A program made the translations under genes and the position numbers. Below, piece by piece: positions 1-7,001 of a stretch of DNA of 10,202 bases. Source of the stretch: Euryarchaeota archaeon UBA623. GTDB taxonomy: Archaea > Thermoplasmatota > Poseidoniia > Poseidoniales > Thalassarchaeaceae. The stretch's first letter is position 1, and each line of letters opens with the position of its first letter. The DNA is taken from contig DAUV01000041.1 of NCBI GenBank assembly GCA_002505325.1, positions 14,740 to 24,941 on the forward strand. Direction: 5' to 3'. Under the pieces are notes generated by a model. The model made no database searches, was not told the DNA's origin, and saw nothing but the letters and a program-made list of their open reading frames with translations.

Positions 1-180
1 GCCCTGATGGCCTCAATCTCCGCCTACTTTGTGTGGCTGGTCTCGACGAAGGGTGACGGGGTGGTGACTGACCCATCCTCTTGGAACGGAGCAGATCCGG
101 GGTTCGGAGCTGGTACTGTCATCTTAGTGGGAATGATTGGGATGTGGTACGTTGGATTCCAGGTTCCCACTAGGGAATGA
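1..180 (+). CDS. C-terminal fragment of a small membrane protein (5' end outside window)
   Basis: Frame 1 is open from the first base to a TGA at 178-180, giving the last 59 residues of a protein whose start lies upstream. Two hydrophobic stretches are visible: residues about 1-14 (ALMASISAYFVWLV) and about 41-52 (TVILVGMIGMWYV). They are joined by a polar Gly/Asp/Ser-rich loop, so the fragment looks like two transmembrane helices with a short exposed loop. No family motif is recognisable. It converges on purH, with only 33 bases between the two stop codons and no hairpin or T-run seen there. The function is unknown. It could also be the end of a longer transporter or a respiratory-chain small subunit, but nothing here decides that. 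Confidence 0.6.
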   Translation, partial: ALMASISAYFVWLVSTKGDGVVTDPSSWNGADPGFGAGTVILVGMIGMWYVGFQVPTRE

Positions 181-213
181 TGCTGATGATGATAAGAAAG
201 GCGCAACCACCGA

Positions 214-1797
214 TTAATGGAGGAAGAGTCTCGTCCCGGTGAACAGCATCGCCATGCCGTGCTCGTTGGCTGCGTCTATCGACTCTTGATCCCTGACTGA
301 GCCACCGGGCTGGACAACTGTGCTGACTCCTATATCGTTGGCCGCGTCGATTCCATCACGGAAGGGGAAGAAAGCGTCTGAGACCATCATCGAGCCCTTG
401 GCCCTCTCGCCCGCCCTGCGAGCAGCGATCCTCACTGCCTCGACCCTGCTGGTCTGACCTGGACCGACTCCAACGGTGGCACAGCCAGTGGCTGTCCTAG
501 AGACAAGGATGATGGCGTTCGACTTGACTTCAGCGAGTACTGCAGCACCAAAGCGCGCCAAAGCCACCTCAGAAGTGTCTGCCTGCTTATCAGTCACGCA
601 CTTGACATCGTTCCAATTGATTGCTGGTGGCCCTTGCACTTGGGCGAGCCATCCACCGTCTAGTTGGCGCATCCTGACTTCGTCGGATCGAGGTTTGATA
701 GGGTCTAGAGTCAATAGTCTGCGGTTCTTCTTGGTTGACAGAATCTCCAGTGCCTCGGGCTCGTAGCCGGGTGCTATCATACACTCGAAGAAGTGGCCGC
801 CAATGACCTCGGCGGTTGCCTTCTCAACTGGCATGGTGAAGGCTATGACGCAACCAAAAGCACTCTCTGGGTCACTTGCAAGAGCACTCTCCCAGGCCCT
901 GATTTGAGTCTTGTCGACCGAGGCTCCACATGGATTGGTGTGCTTGATTACTACGCATCCATGCTCAAAGTCTGAGCATGTTGCTACCATGGTCCGAGCA
1001 AGTTTGAGGGCACCATCGAGATCGAGGTAGTTGTTGTAAGACAGTGGTTTGCCACCATGCTGAACAGCTGCGGCGAGGCCGGAAGGCTCTCCGCCTGCTG
1101 GATAGAAAGCTGCGGGTTGATGTGGGTTTTCTCCATAGCGCAATTCTGTGCCGGAACCGGAGGAAACATGGATTTGAGAGGGTGTATCACGCTGGGTGAA
1201 TCTACTCTCAAGTTCGTTAGAAACGGCAGTGTCGTAGGCTGCAGTACTTTGGTATGCGGCGAGAGCTAGTGTTTGCCTAGTGGAGTCATCGATCCCGGAG
1301 GGGTCGCCATTTGATTCTGAAAGAGAATTCAGTACACTAGAGTACTGCTCTGGACTTGTCAAGATGATGACATCGGAGTGGTTCTTGGCGGCGGAGCGGA
1401 CCATAGTTGGCCCGCCGATGTCGATCATCTCGATGAGTTCTGCTTCACCAGCCGGTGGGTCGCGTGCGGCAGTCGCTTCGAACGGGTACAAGTTGACGCA
1501 AACTAGGTCGATAGTGCCGTAGCCGAGTTCTGCCAAGGTTGTCATGTCATCTTCTCTGTCGCGGCGGACGAGAATTCCTCCATGCACGGCCGGATGCAGG
1601 GTCTTGACGCGTCCATCGAAAACCTCGGGGTGACCGGTTGCCTCGGAGACATCGGTGACTTCGAGGCCTGCGTCTCTCAGAGCACGTGCTGTCCCTCCTG
1701 TAGAGAGGAGTTCCCAACCCATCGCCGATAGAGCTCTCCCGAGGTCCTCTATACCGGACTTCTCCCAGACGCTTAGCAGAGCGCGGGGTTGAGCCAT
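214..1797 (-). CDS. purH: Bifunctional AICAR formyltransferase / IMP cyclohydrolase PurH
   Basis: This enzyme makes the last two steps of IMP synthesis: 10-formyl-THF-dependent formylation of AICAR to FAICAR, then ring closure to IMP, in the cytosol. From ATG 1797 it is 527 residues, close to the usual 510-530. The N-terminal MGS-like cyclohydrolase domain (about 1-190) has STGGTA (32-37) and GRVKTLHPAVHGG (62-74). K65, Y104, D126 and K138 match the human ATIC active-site residues K66, Y104, D125 and K137. The transformylase domain (about 200-527) has RYGENPHQ (220-227), the catalytic Lys-His pair in IKHTNPCGAS (K285, H286), VKSNAI, GVGPGQTSR and the C-terminal FTGTRLFLH. An in-frame ATG at 1872 would add 25 residues and overlap the chaperonin gene. 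The 1797 start is preferred because family members begin just before the ALLSV strand. No clear ribosome binding site precedes it. It lies 43 bases after the thermosome gene on the same strand, so co-transcription is likely. The identification is firm; the start is fairly sure. Confidence 0.96.
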   Translation of the reverse strand: MAQPRALLSVWEKSGIEDLGRALSAMGWELLSTGGTARALRDAGLEVTDVSEATGHPEVFDGRVKTLHPAVHGGILVRRDREDDMTTLAELGYGTIDLVCVNLYPFEATAARDPPAGEAELIEMIDIGGPTMVRSAAKNHSDVIILTSPEQYSSVLNSLSESNGDPSGIDDSTRQTLALAAYQSTAAYDTAVSNELESRFTQRDTPSQIHVSSGSGTELRYGENPHQPAAFYPAGGEPSGLAAAVQHGGKPLSYNNYLDLDGALKLARTMVATCSDFEHGCVVIKHTNPCGASVDKTQIRAWESALASDPESAFGCVIAFTMPVEKATAEVIGGHFFECMIAPGYEPEALEILSTKKNRRLLTLDPIKPRSDEVRMRQLDGGWLAQVQGPPAINWNDVKCVTDKQADTSEVALARFGAAVLAEVKSNAIILVSRTATGCATVGVGPGQTSRVEAVRIAARRAGERAKGSMMVSDAFFPFRDGIDAANDIGVSTVVQPGGSVRDQESIDAANEHGMAMLFTGTRLFLH

Positions 1798-1840
1798 AGC
1801 AGTGCGTTGGTGCAGCGGACTTGAAGGGTTCGCGTGAGCC

Positions 1841-3412
1841 TTAGTCGCCCCTCGCAGAGATGACTTGATCAATCCTGAGCATACTCATCGCGGTCTCGGT
1901 AGCTGATTCCAGACCATCCTCAATAACAGCCCTCGGGTGCCAGACTCCATCGACCGGCCCCACACCTCCTTCAGGAGTAATTCCAACGAATCCTTCGTCC
2001 TCCCTCGCGGCGGCTCTGAGTTCGAGAATTCGATCCAGTGCGTCACCACCAGAGTTCTCTACCAGAGTCGCTGGAATTGTCTCGAGGGCGCGAGCATAGG
2101 CGTCCATCGCCAGTCTAGCCCGGCCCGGCTCCGCTTCAGAGGCACGACGCACGGCATGGGCCATACGGGCGTGGATTGAGCCAGCACCAGGCAGGAGTTC
2201 ATCATCGGCAAGAGCCAATGAGGTTGCTCTTAGAGCGTCGTGCAACCCTCGTATAATCTCCTCAGTGCCAGTCTCCCCACTTCCGCCGACCTCGATTGTG
2301 ACTACCCTCGGATTGGGACAGTCGTCGATTCTGATGATATCCTCGACCTGATCCGAGGCTTCGCGACGCTCCCAAACCAGCGAGCCACAAACTCCGAGGT
2401 CCGCAGTCTCGATGTCAAGTACTGAATCAACGATATTGGCTCCGACTGCGTCTGCCGCATTACGAATCTCTGACTCGTCGAGTTCACCTACGGCGAGCAC
2501 CTTAGCGTCGGCTAAATGATGAAGAATGTCACGATCCACCTCTCCCGTGCATAGCACTACATCTGCCCCGCTGGCGATGATAGTATCAGCAATTGTCTTC
2601 TTACGATCCTGCTCAGCGTCGACGAACAAGTCGAGTTGGTCTGCGCTGGTAATCTGTATCTCGGTGTCACGGGTCATTGAGCGGACCTTCAAGTCGCCCC
2701 CTAGTACCGCCACCTTGGCGTCGTTCAGTCGGTTAGGTAGACTGTCCATCAACACGCGGCGGTTGACCACGATACCTCGAATGAGTAGGGAGTCGTGTAG
2801 TCCGCCGATGCCGGTCTTGAACATCGCCACATGCTCGGCACCGGCGTCGTCACGGTTGGAAGCGAGTATGTTCAGAGCATCGGTGATGATAGGGCGGAAG
2901 TGGCTGAGTGCTGCTTCCGCACCCTTGCCACGCAGTGCCGTCTCAGTAACCGCAGCCAATCGCTCGTCATTCACGGTGTGGGTGTCATGGTTAATCTGCT
3001 CAAAGGCTGCGGCAAGCGCCGAGTTGTAGCCATCTACTAGAGTCAGCGGGTGCAGCCCCTTACGCAGTAGATTGCTGGCCTCTTGAAGTAGTGATCCACA
3101 CAGTAGCATGGTAGTGGTTACTCCATCTCCACACGCCTCCTCCTGAGAGTTGCCCATTGAAACCATCATCTTCGCAGCTGGGTGTTTGACCATTAGCTCA
3201 GCGACAATCTTGGCTCCGTCGTTTGTGACGGCAGTGGTGCCGTCAGTCTTGTACAGCATCTTGTCAAGTCCACGTGGCCCAAAAGTCGGCTTCAAGAGAT
3301 CTGAGAAGACGCGGGCCGCACTGATCAGTTTGTCCTGGACATCAGTGCCACTAGTGACGTTAGTCTCTGGCTTGACGATTACGACCGGTGGCTTGCCCGC
3401 ATCCTCGCTCAT
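1841..3412 (-). CDS. Group II chaperonin (thermosome/CCT family) subunit, divergent ATP-site motifs
   Basis: This is a 523-residue subunit of the archaeal double-ring chaperonin, which folds proteins with an ATP-driven built-in lid. Equatorial, intermediate and apical regions are all present in order. Recognisable motifs are KPTFGPRGLDKML (41-53), TNDGAKI (63-69), HPAAKM (77-82), GDGVTT (95-100), the lid-side VVNRRVLMDSLPNR, CPNPRVVTIEVGG, LHDALRA with D392 (equivalent to the GroEL D398 catalytic Asp by motif alignment), LPGAGS (A410), and C-terminal ESATETAMSMLRIDQVI. Catalytic D65, D96 and D392 are kept. Three usually fixed positions differ: GDGTT is GDGVT (V98), NDGAT is NDGAK (K68), and the PGGG ATP-site loop is PGAG. 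The usual Gly/Met-rich C-terminal tail is absent. It is probably either a second, specialised subunit or a lineage-specific form. The start at 3412 gives a normal N-terminus. It is the first gene of the minus-strand pair with purH and is divergent from the surface protein gene. Confidence 0.93.
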   Translation of the reverse strand: MSEDAGKPPVVIVKPETNVTSGTDVQDKLISAARVFSDLLKPTFGPRGLDKMLYKTDGTTAVTNDGAKIVAELMVKHPAAKMMVSMGNSQEEACGDGVTTTMLLCGSLLQEASNLLRKGLHPLTLVDGYNSALAAAFEQINHDTHTVNDERLAAVTETALRGKGAEAALSHFRPIITDALNILASNRDDAGAEHVAMFKTGIGGLHDSLLIRGIVVNRRVLMDSLPNRLNDAKVAVLGGDLKVRSMTRDTEIQITSADQLDLFVDAEQDRKKTIADTIIASGADVVLCTGEVDRDILHHLADAKVLAVGELDESEIRNAADAVGANIVDSVLDIETADLGVCGSLVWERREASDQVEDIIRIDDCPNPRVVTIEVGGSGETGTEEIIRGLHDALRATSLALADDELLPGAGSIHARMAHAVRRASEAEPGRARLAMDAYARALETIPATLVENSGGDALDRILELRAAAREDEGFVGITPEGGVGPVDGVWHPRAVIEDGLESATETAMSMLRIDQVISARGD

Positions 3413-3419
3413 GGTTTCG

Positions 3420-3438
3420 GGCGACCCTAGGGGTCGCC
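3420..3438. promoter_or_regulatory. Perfect 8-bp inverted repeat in the divergent chaperonin/surface-protein intergenic region
   Basis: GGCGACCC (3420-3427), a TAG spacer and GGGTCGCC (3431-3438) form a perfect dyad 8-26 bases before the chaperonin ATG. In DNA this suits a dimeric regulator. In the chaperonin mRNA it would fold as a GC-rich 8-bp hairpin with a 3-base loop. The sequence does not resemble the Pyrococcus Phr heat-shock operator as I know it. The dyad is seen directly; the regulatory role is inferred. Confidence 0.45.
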
Positions 3439-3455
3439 AAGAATGCTTTGAGTGG

Positions 3456-3460
3456 TAAAT
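3456..3460. promoter_or_regulatory. Possible shared TATA-like element of the divergent promoters
   Basis: TAAAT on the plus strand (ATTTA on the minus) is the most AT-rich motif between the two divergent genes. It lies 21-25 bases before ATG 3481, which fits a leaderless plus-strand transcript. It also lies about 44-48 bases before the chaperonin ATG, which would put that transcript start inside the inverted repeat. The match to the archaeal TATA consensus is weak, so this is a tentative assignment. Confidence 0.25.
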
Positions 3461-3480
3461 CGCTCCAAATTGAAGATAGA

Positions 3481-4467
3481 ATGGAGAATATCTATCCGAG
3501 CGAGGTGTCAGCCGGAGTCGTGTCCAGAACTACTCTGGTGTTAGTTTTCGTGCTAATCGTAGGCCCCCTAGGTGCTCTCATCCCGGCTGCTTCCGGACAG
3601 GTTTTCCCGGACATCACAATCGAATGTGCAGACAACGTGGAACTCGATATGTCACCGGGGTCAAGCCGGTCTGCGATGGCAAGTTGTGAGCTTGAGAACA
3701 ATTCAATGTGGATAGAAGAGGTGAGTGTGGATATTGACTCGGAAGATTTGGATACAGCCGGACCGGAAAGTGTAACCATAGGAGCTGGCGAAACTATGAC
3801 GATTTCTATCGTGATGTCTGCGGCACAAGATCTAGAGGCGGGTGATTACCTAGTCAATGTCTCGGTGGAAGTTACCTCAGCTGGAGGTGTTCCAGTCCCT
3901 GGTCTGGCTAGTGATGCCGATGAGATTGGAGTGACGATTGCTGAGTTTACCAACTGCGACCACGCTATAGGACAAGGAGGGGGTACTCTGGAAGCCGGGC
4001 AAATTATTTCATTCTCGATTTCCATATCCTGCGATAGTAACACCGATTCGACGACGAAATACAGCGCTCGATTGATAGACAAATCTGGTTCGTCCGCATG
4101 GCCCAGTGGATTCGATGACCAAAGCCCACAATGTGATGTGCTGATTCCAGATGGTGGAACCTCCGCTAACTGCCAGTTCCAGATTCTGACACCTTCCAAC
4201 CTAGATTCCGCTTGGGAAGGTTGTGTCGTCGTGCTTGAGGATGGTACTTCGATTCCAAAGTCTTGTCCGAGCTCGAATGTGGTGGATGTAAAGATTGAGC
4301 CAAAGAGTATTGGTATTGGTACCATCGACCTTACCGGTAACGATTCGGTGTTTGGTGAGTACTCAGATGAGGCTCCAATCATCATCGGCGGGATTGCCGT
4401 GGTTCTAGTACTGGCTATCATAGGCATAGCCATGTCGAGACGTAGAAGGAGATTACTCGACGATTAG
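3481..4467 (+). CDS. Secreted, C-terminally anchored surface protein with eight cysteines
   Basis: From ATG 3481 the protein has 328 residues. A signal peptide is clear: R16 precedes a hydrophobic run at about 18-37 (TLVLVFVLIVGPLGAL), followed by AASG with likely cleavage near residue 39. The long outer part is rich in Ser, Thr, Asp, Gly and beta-strand patterns, for example VTIGAGETMTISIVMSA and GDYLVNVSVEVTS, which resemble NEW3/CARDB-like Ig-fold modules. It holds eight cysteines, including C49 and C69, and likely forms disulfides outside the cell. The C-terminus has one transmembrane helix (about 298-318, GGIAVVLVLAIIGIAM) followed by SRRRRRLLDD, a classic positively charged stop-transfer tail, so the topology is N-out, C-in. 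The frame is open back to 3388, but that would overlap the chaperonin gene and bury the signal peptide, so 3481 is chosen. It may be an envelope glycoprotein or binding subunit. No specific family is recognised. Confidence 0.85.
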   Translation: MENIYPSEVSAGVVSRTTLVLVFVLIVGPLGALIPAASGQVFPDITIECADNVELDMSPGSSRSAMASCELENNSMWIEEVSVDIDSEDLDTAGPESVTIGAGETMTISIVMSAAQDLEAGDYLVNVSVEVTSAGGVPVPGLASDADEIGVTIAEFTNCDHAIGQGGGTLEAGQIISFSISISCDSNTDSTTKYSARLIDKSGSSAWPSGFDDQSPQCDVLIPDGGTSANCQFQILTPSNLDSAWEGCVVVLEDGTSIPKSCPSSNVVDVKIEPKSIGIGTIDLTGNDSVFGEYSDEAPIIIGGIAVVLVLAIIGIAMSRRRRRLLDD

Positions 4468-4779
4468 TAAGTGCCACCTGAAGGCAAGAGCGCAAATTAT
4501 CGAAAGTGTGAGTGATACTCCATCTGGCCATCCAAAAGATCCTGTGAAAACGCTGTATTGAACAGCGGTGAGGGTTAGTGTTGCAGCCATGTCCATCAGC
4601 GTACTGCGACCGAATCCAGAGTGGTTAGTGATGTGATGTCGGTTCTGCAGCGCGAGCATACTGAGAGCTAGTATTCCCACTACCAACAGGTGTCCGACCC
4701 ACCACCCAGCAGTTGCTCCAAAAGCATCGACGATGCTGTCTTGGAAACCCCCTAGGACTGGCGCGGCCACGTCGACCAT
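4453..4779 (-). CDS. Small hypothetical membrane protein, about three transmembrane helices
   Basis: This 108-residue frame fills what would otherwise be a 386-base gap. Three hydrophobic stretches are visible: about 25-45 (GWWVGHLLVVGILALSMLAL), about 62-76 (MDMAATLTLTAVQYSVF) and about 86-105 (GVSLTLSIICALAFRWHLLIV). The polar loop between the first two is His/Asn-rich (QNRHHITNHSGFG). A TATA-like ATTTAAT sits about 30 bases before the ATG on the minus strand, which fits a leaderless start. Its last 15 bases, including the stop, overlap the end of the convergent surface protein gene. No family is recognised. Alternating helix and loop composition argues for a real gene, but its short length and the lack of a known family leave real doubt. 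Confidence 0.6.
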   Translation of the reverse strand: MVDVAAPVLGGFQDSIVDAFGATAGWWVGHLLVVGILALSMLALQNRHHITNHSGFGRSTLMDMAATLTLTAVQYSVFTGSFGWPDGVSLTLSIICALAFRWHLLIVE

Positions 4780-4805
4780 GGGTGTGCGAAAGGCAGACTG
4801 CTCTT

Positions 4806-4814
4806 GAATTAAAT
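4806..4814 (-). promoter_or_regulatory. TATA-like box of the small membrane protein gene
   Basis: Read on the minus strand, ATTTAATTC lies 27-35 bases before ATG 4779. This is the expected place for an archaeal TATA box when transcription starts at or next to the start codon. It is the only AT-rich run in the 74-base divergent spacer on that side. Confidence 0.4.
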
Positions 4815-4825
4815 GACCGAAGCCC

Positions 4826-4838
4826 CTTATCGTGTATA
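4826..4838 (+). promoter_or_regulatory. Possible promoter of the glycosyltransferase cluster
   Basis: CTTATCGTGTATA precedes the GTG at 4854. The TTAT part is centred about 25 bases upstream, as expected for a leaderless transcript, and no Shine-Dalgarno match is seen before the GTG. The match to the TATA consensus is modest. It would drive the four-gene plus-strand cluster. Confidence 0.3.
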
Positions 4839-4853
4839 CCCAAGCGTGGCTCT

Positions 4854-6080
4854 GTGAGCGAACAGAGAAGTCGTCTGTTGGTGGTCAAAGCGGCAATGAA
4901 TGTCAACGGGGGCGCGGCGCGTGACTTGATGCGCAACCTGCCAAGCATAGCTGAGCATTTCGAGGTTCGCTTTGCCTGCCTCAACCTACTAGACTCGCAG
5001 CGTCAGTCTCTGCTGTCAAATGGTATACAAATCCTCGAGCCGTTCTATCAGTGGGAGCCAGGAGGGGGGTTACTGAATGAAATCACATCAGGTCAGGAAC
5101 GTAGTGCTGCGGCCGCATGGAAGGAGCACGAGTCTGCACAGGCAGCCATAGAATGGGCCGATGCAATCCATCTGACAGGAGGCAATGGATCGATGGAGTT
5201 TCCCCCCTTTGTCCCGGCTGACAAGCCGCTGCATCTTCACTTCCTCGAATCGAAACCGGGCATTCACGATAGTGTTAGCCACCTCAACCCTGACGGCAGC
5301 GGTGGATGGCGGCCGGGTCTGATGCACCTGCTGCAGAATCGCCAACGGGCTAGGATTGAAAAGTCGTTTCGCGGCTTCGGCGAGAACCAAAATTGGAGTG
5401 TATCAGCGAACTCGGAGTTCTCGGCGCAAAATCTGCATCGGATCTACGGCATCAAAGGAGGGGTGTTGTACCCCTCAGTAGATCTCACTGAATTCAGTCG
5501 GGAGCCTTCGTTCGGTGAAGGCTCGGTATTCGAAACAATGGGGTTAGGAGATGTCGGTTCATACGCTGTCACGGTTGGAAGAATATCACGCTTCAAAGGC
5601 ATCTACGAGGCAGTCGAACATCTAGTAGGAAGTGGTCTCGAGTTAGTGGTTATAGGAGGTGGCAAGGAGAGTGATAATGCTGCACTGAGGAGTTATGGAG
5701 ATAGTCTTGGAGTGACAGTTAGGGTGTTATCAGGCATAGATTCTGAGTTGATGCGCGCTGTCATGCGCAACTCTGCCGCAATCATCGGTCTGGCTCACGG
5801 TGAGGCCTTCGGACTAACTCCCATCGAGGCAATGGCTCTAGGCGCTCCTCCTGTCTTCGTCAACGAGGGTGGGTACACCGAGACAATTGTCGACCAACTC
5901 AATGGCAGGCTGGTGGAGCGTGGGGACATCGAGGCTTGGAGGCGGGCTCTCGAGCAAGCCCGCGACCCGGGTACCCGGGAGCGTTGGGCGCGCAAGGGGT
6001 TGGATCGCATAGAGGAGCTTGGCCTCACCCCCGAGAGCCATGCCGAGCGGCTTCACTCAATCATCAACAGCGAGGTCTGA
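4854..6080 (+). CDS. GT4-family glycosyltransferase
   Basis: This retaining, GT-B fold sugar transferase has 408 residues from a GTG start. Residues about 8-25 (LLVVKAAMNVNGGAARDL) form the first beta strand and the glycine-rich acceptor-side loop. The donor domain begins near VTVGRISRFKG (239-249), the usual linker and nucleotide-sugar contact, followed by the strand LELVVIGGG. The EX7E motif is present as EAFGLTPIE (E317 and E325), followed by AMALGAPPVFVNEGGYTETI. The frame is open back to 4713, but the residues before V48 of that frame are basic and low in structure and would overlap the divergent membrane gene. The GTG at 4854 just precedes the first strand and has a possible promoter at the right distance, so it is preferred; ATG 4896 would cut into the fold. 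It probably acts in the cytosol on a lipid- or protein-linked glycan or a small glycoside. The sugar and acceptor cannot be read from sequence. It leads the cluster with the phosphotransferase. Confidence 0.88.
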   Translation: MSEQRSRLLVVKAAMNVNGGAARDLMRNLPSIAEHFEVRFACLNLLDSQRQSLLSNGIQILEPFYQWEPGGGLLNEITSGQERSAAAAWKEHESAQAAIEWADAIHLTGGNGSMEFPPFVPADKPLHLHFLESKPGIHDSVSHLNPDGSGGWRPGLMHLLQNRQRARIEKSFRGFGENQNWSVSANSEFSAQNLHRIYGIKGGVLYPSVDLTEFSREPSFGEGSVFETMGLGDVGSYAVTVGRISRFKGIYEAVEHLVGSGLELVVIGGGKESDNAALRSYGDSLGVTVRVLSGIDSELMRAVMRNSAAIIGLAHGEAFGLTPIEAMALGAPPVFVNEGGYTETIVDQLNGRLVERGDIEAWRRALEQARDPGTRERWARKGLDRIEELGLTPESHAERLHSIINSEV

Positions 6081-6081
6081 C

Positions 6082-6993
6082 ATGGCAGTCGAGGTCACTC
6101 TCGAGGATGCCGAGTGGATGGTCACTCGGGCCGGACTATCTGGAGTGGCCTCGGTACAGCGCCTCCCAGGGGGTTGGGACAACTCAAACCTCAGTTTGGA
6201 TCTCGTTGGTGGCACCCGCCTCGTGCTCAAGATTTGGCAGGCGCAGAAGAGTCTGGATGATGTTCGAACTGTGATACAGCGCCACATCTGGCTAGATGAT
6301 CACGGTGTTCCGACCGCGACTCCGATAGAACTTGTTGATGGGAGTAGGATTGCCATCAAGGATGGTGTCGCCTGGACCCTGTTGCCGCACGTTACCGGGG
6401 GTCACCTCGGCTCCGACCGGGCCTCCCTAGAGAGTCTTGGTGCGACTATGGCCAGACTGCATGAGATCCCTGAGGCGGATTGTTTTCCACACGATTTCAG
6501 GATGGGTTGGCCGTTGTTCGAGCGTATGTACGAGCTTGCCGATGAGACTGGGTGGACCGACTTCTTAGTGGCCCTCAGAGAGGAGGAAGGTTGGCTGCGC
6601 GGGCAGATTCCGGTCGATTTGCCTCGGGGGATACTGCATGGCGACCTGTTTCCTGACAACGTCATCGGAGATGGCGAGGTGGTCGCCATACTGGATCTCG
6701 AGGAGGCTTGGATCGGCCCCTGTGCCTTCGACCTCGTGATGGCTTTTGTCGGCTTCGGATGGGACGCGGGAAGACCTGTCCAAGAGCGTTGGGACGCTCT
6801 CATTTCGGGTTACGAATCGGTTCGCAGTCTAACGAACTCTGAACGTTCAGCACTCGCTGCCTTGCATCGCTACGCAACTCTGTCGATAGCCGCTTGGAGG
6901 TACTGGAAGCACGTTATGACCGAACCCGACACGGATCTGTCGGGCCGCTACCTCGAAATGGTTCATAGGCTCGGCGTGGAGTTTGGATTCTAG
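6082..6993 (+). CDS. APH / homoserine kinase type II-like phosphotransferase
   Basis: This small-molecule kinase has 303 residues and the protein-kinase-like APH fold. The N-lobe has a glycine-containing loop LPGGWDNSN (29-37) and the ATP-binding lysine in LVLKIW (K50). The catalytic loop is HGDLFPDN (186-193), with D188 as base and N193 as metal ligand, and the metal-binding Asp is D205 in AILDLEEAW. The LFPDNV wording is typical of type II homoserine kinases (ThrB2) and of COG2334 in general, so an amino-alcohol or amino-acid substrate is possible. Choline, aminoglycoside-like or sugar substrates cannot be excluded. The ATG at 6082 is 1 base after the glycosyltransferase stop. The frame is open upstream to 6019, but that stretch is a shadow of the previous gene. 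Tight coupling suggests translation from the same mRNA and perhaps a linked substrate. Family assignment is good; the exact substrate is not settled. Confidence 0.82.
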   Translation: MAVEVTLEDAEWMVTRAGLSGVASVQRLPGGWDNSNLSLDLVGGTRLVLKIWQAQKSLDDVRTVIQRHIWLDDHGVPTATPIELVDGSRIAIKDGVAWTLLPHVTGGHLGSDRASLESLGATMARLHEIPEADCFPHDFRMGWPLFERMYELADETGWTDFLVALREEEGWLRGQIPVDLPRGILHGDLFPDNVIGDGEVVAILDLEEAWIGPCAFDLVMAFVGFGWDAGRPVQERWDALISGYESVRSLTNSERSALAALHRYATLSIAAWRYWKHVMTEPDTDLSGRYLEMVHRLGVEFGF

Positions 6994-7001
6994 GTGGTAG
7001 C

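Noticed and set aside
181..213. Terminator between the first fragment and purH
   Set aside because: The 33 bases contain no inverted repeat or T-run on either strand that could be supported.
2526..3029. 167-residue plus-strand open frame opposite the chaperonin gene
   Set aside because: Ser/Arg-rich composition with no motif, entirely antisense to a well-supported gene.
3846..4433. 195-residue minus-strand open frame opposite the surface protein gene
   Set aside because: No start signal or recognisable motif; the plus-strand gene has a clear signal peptide and anchor, so this is its antisense shadow.
4713..4853. Upstream extension of the glycosyltransferase to ATG 4713
   Set aside because: The extra 47 residues are basic and unlike the family and overlap the divergent membrane gene and its promoter.
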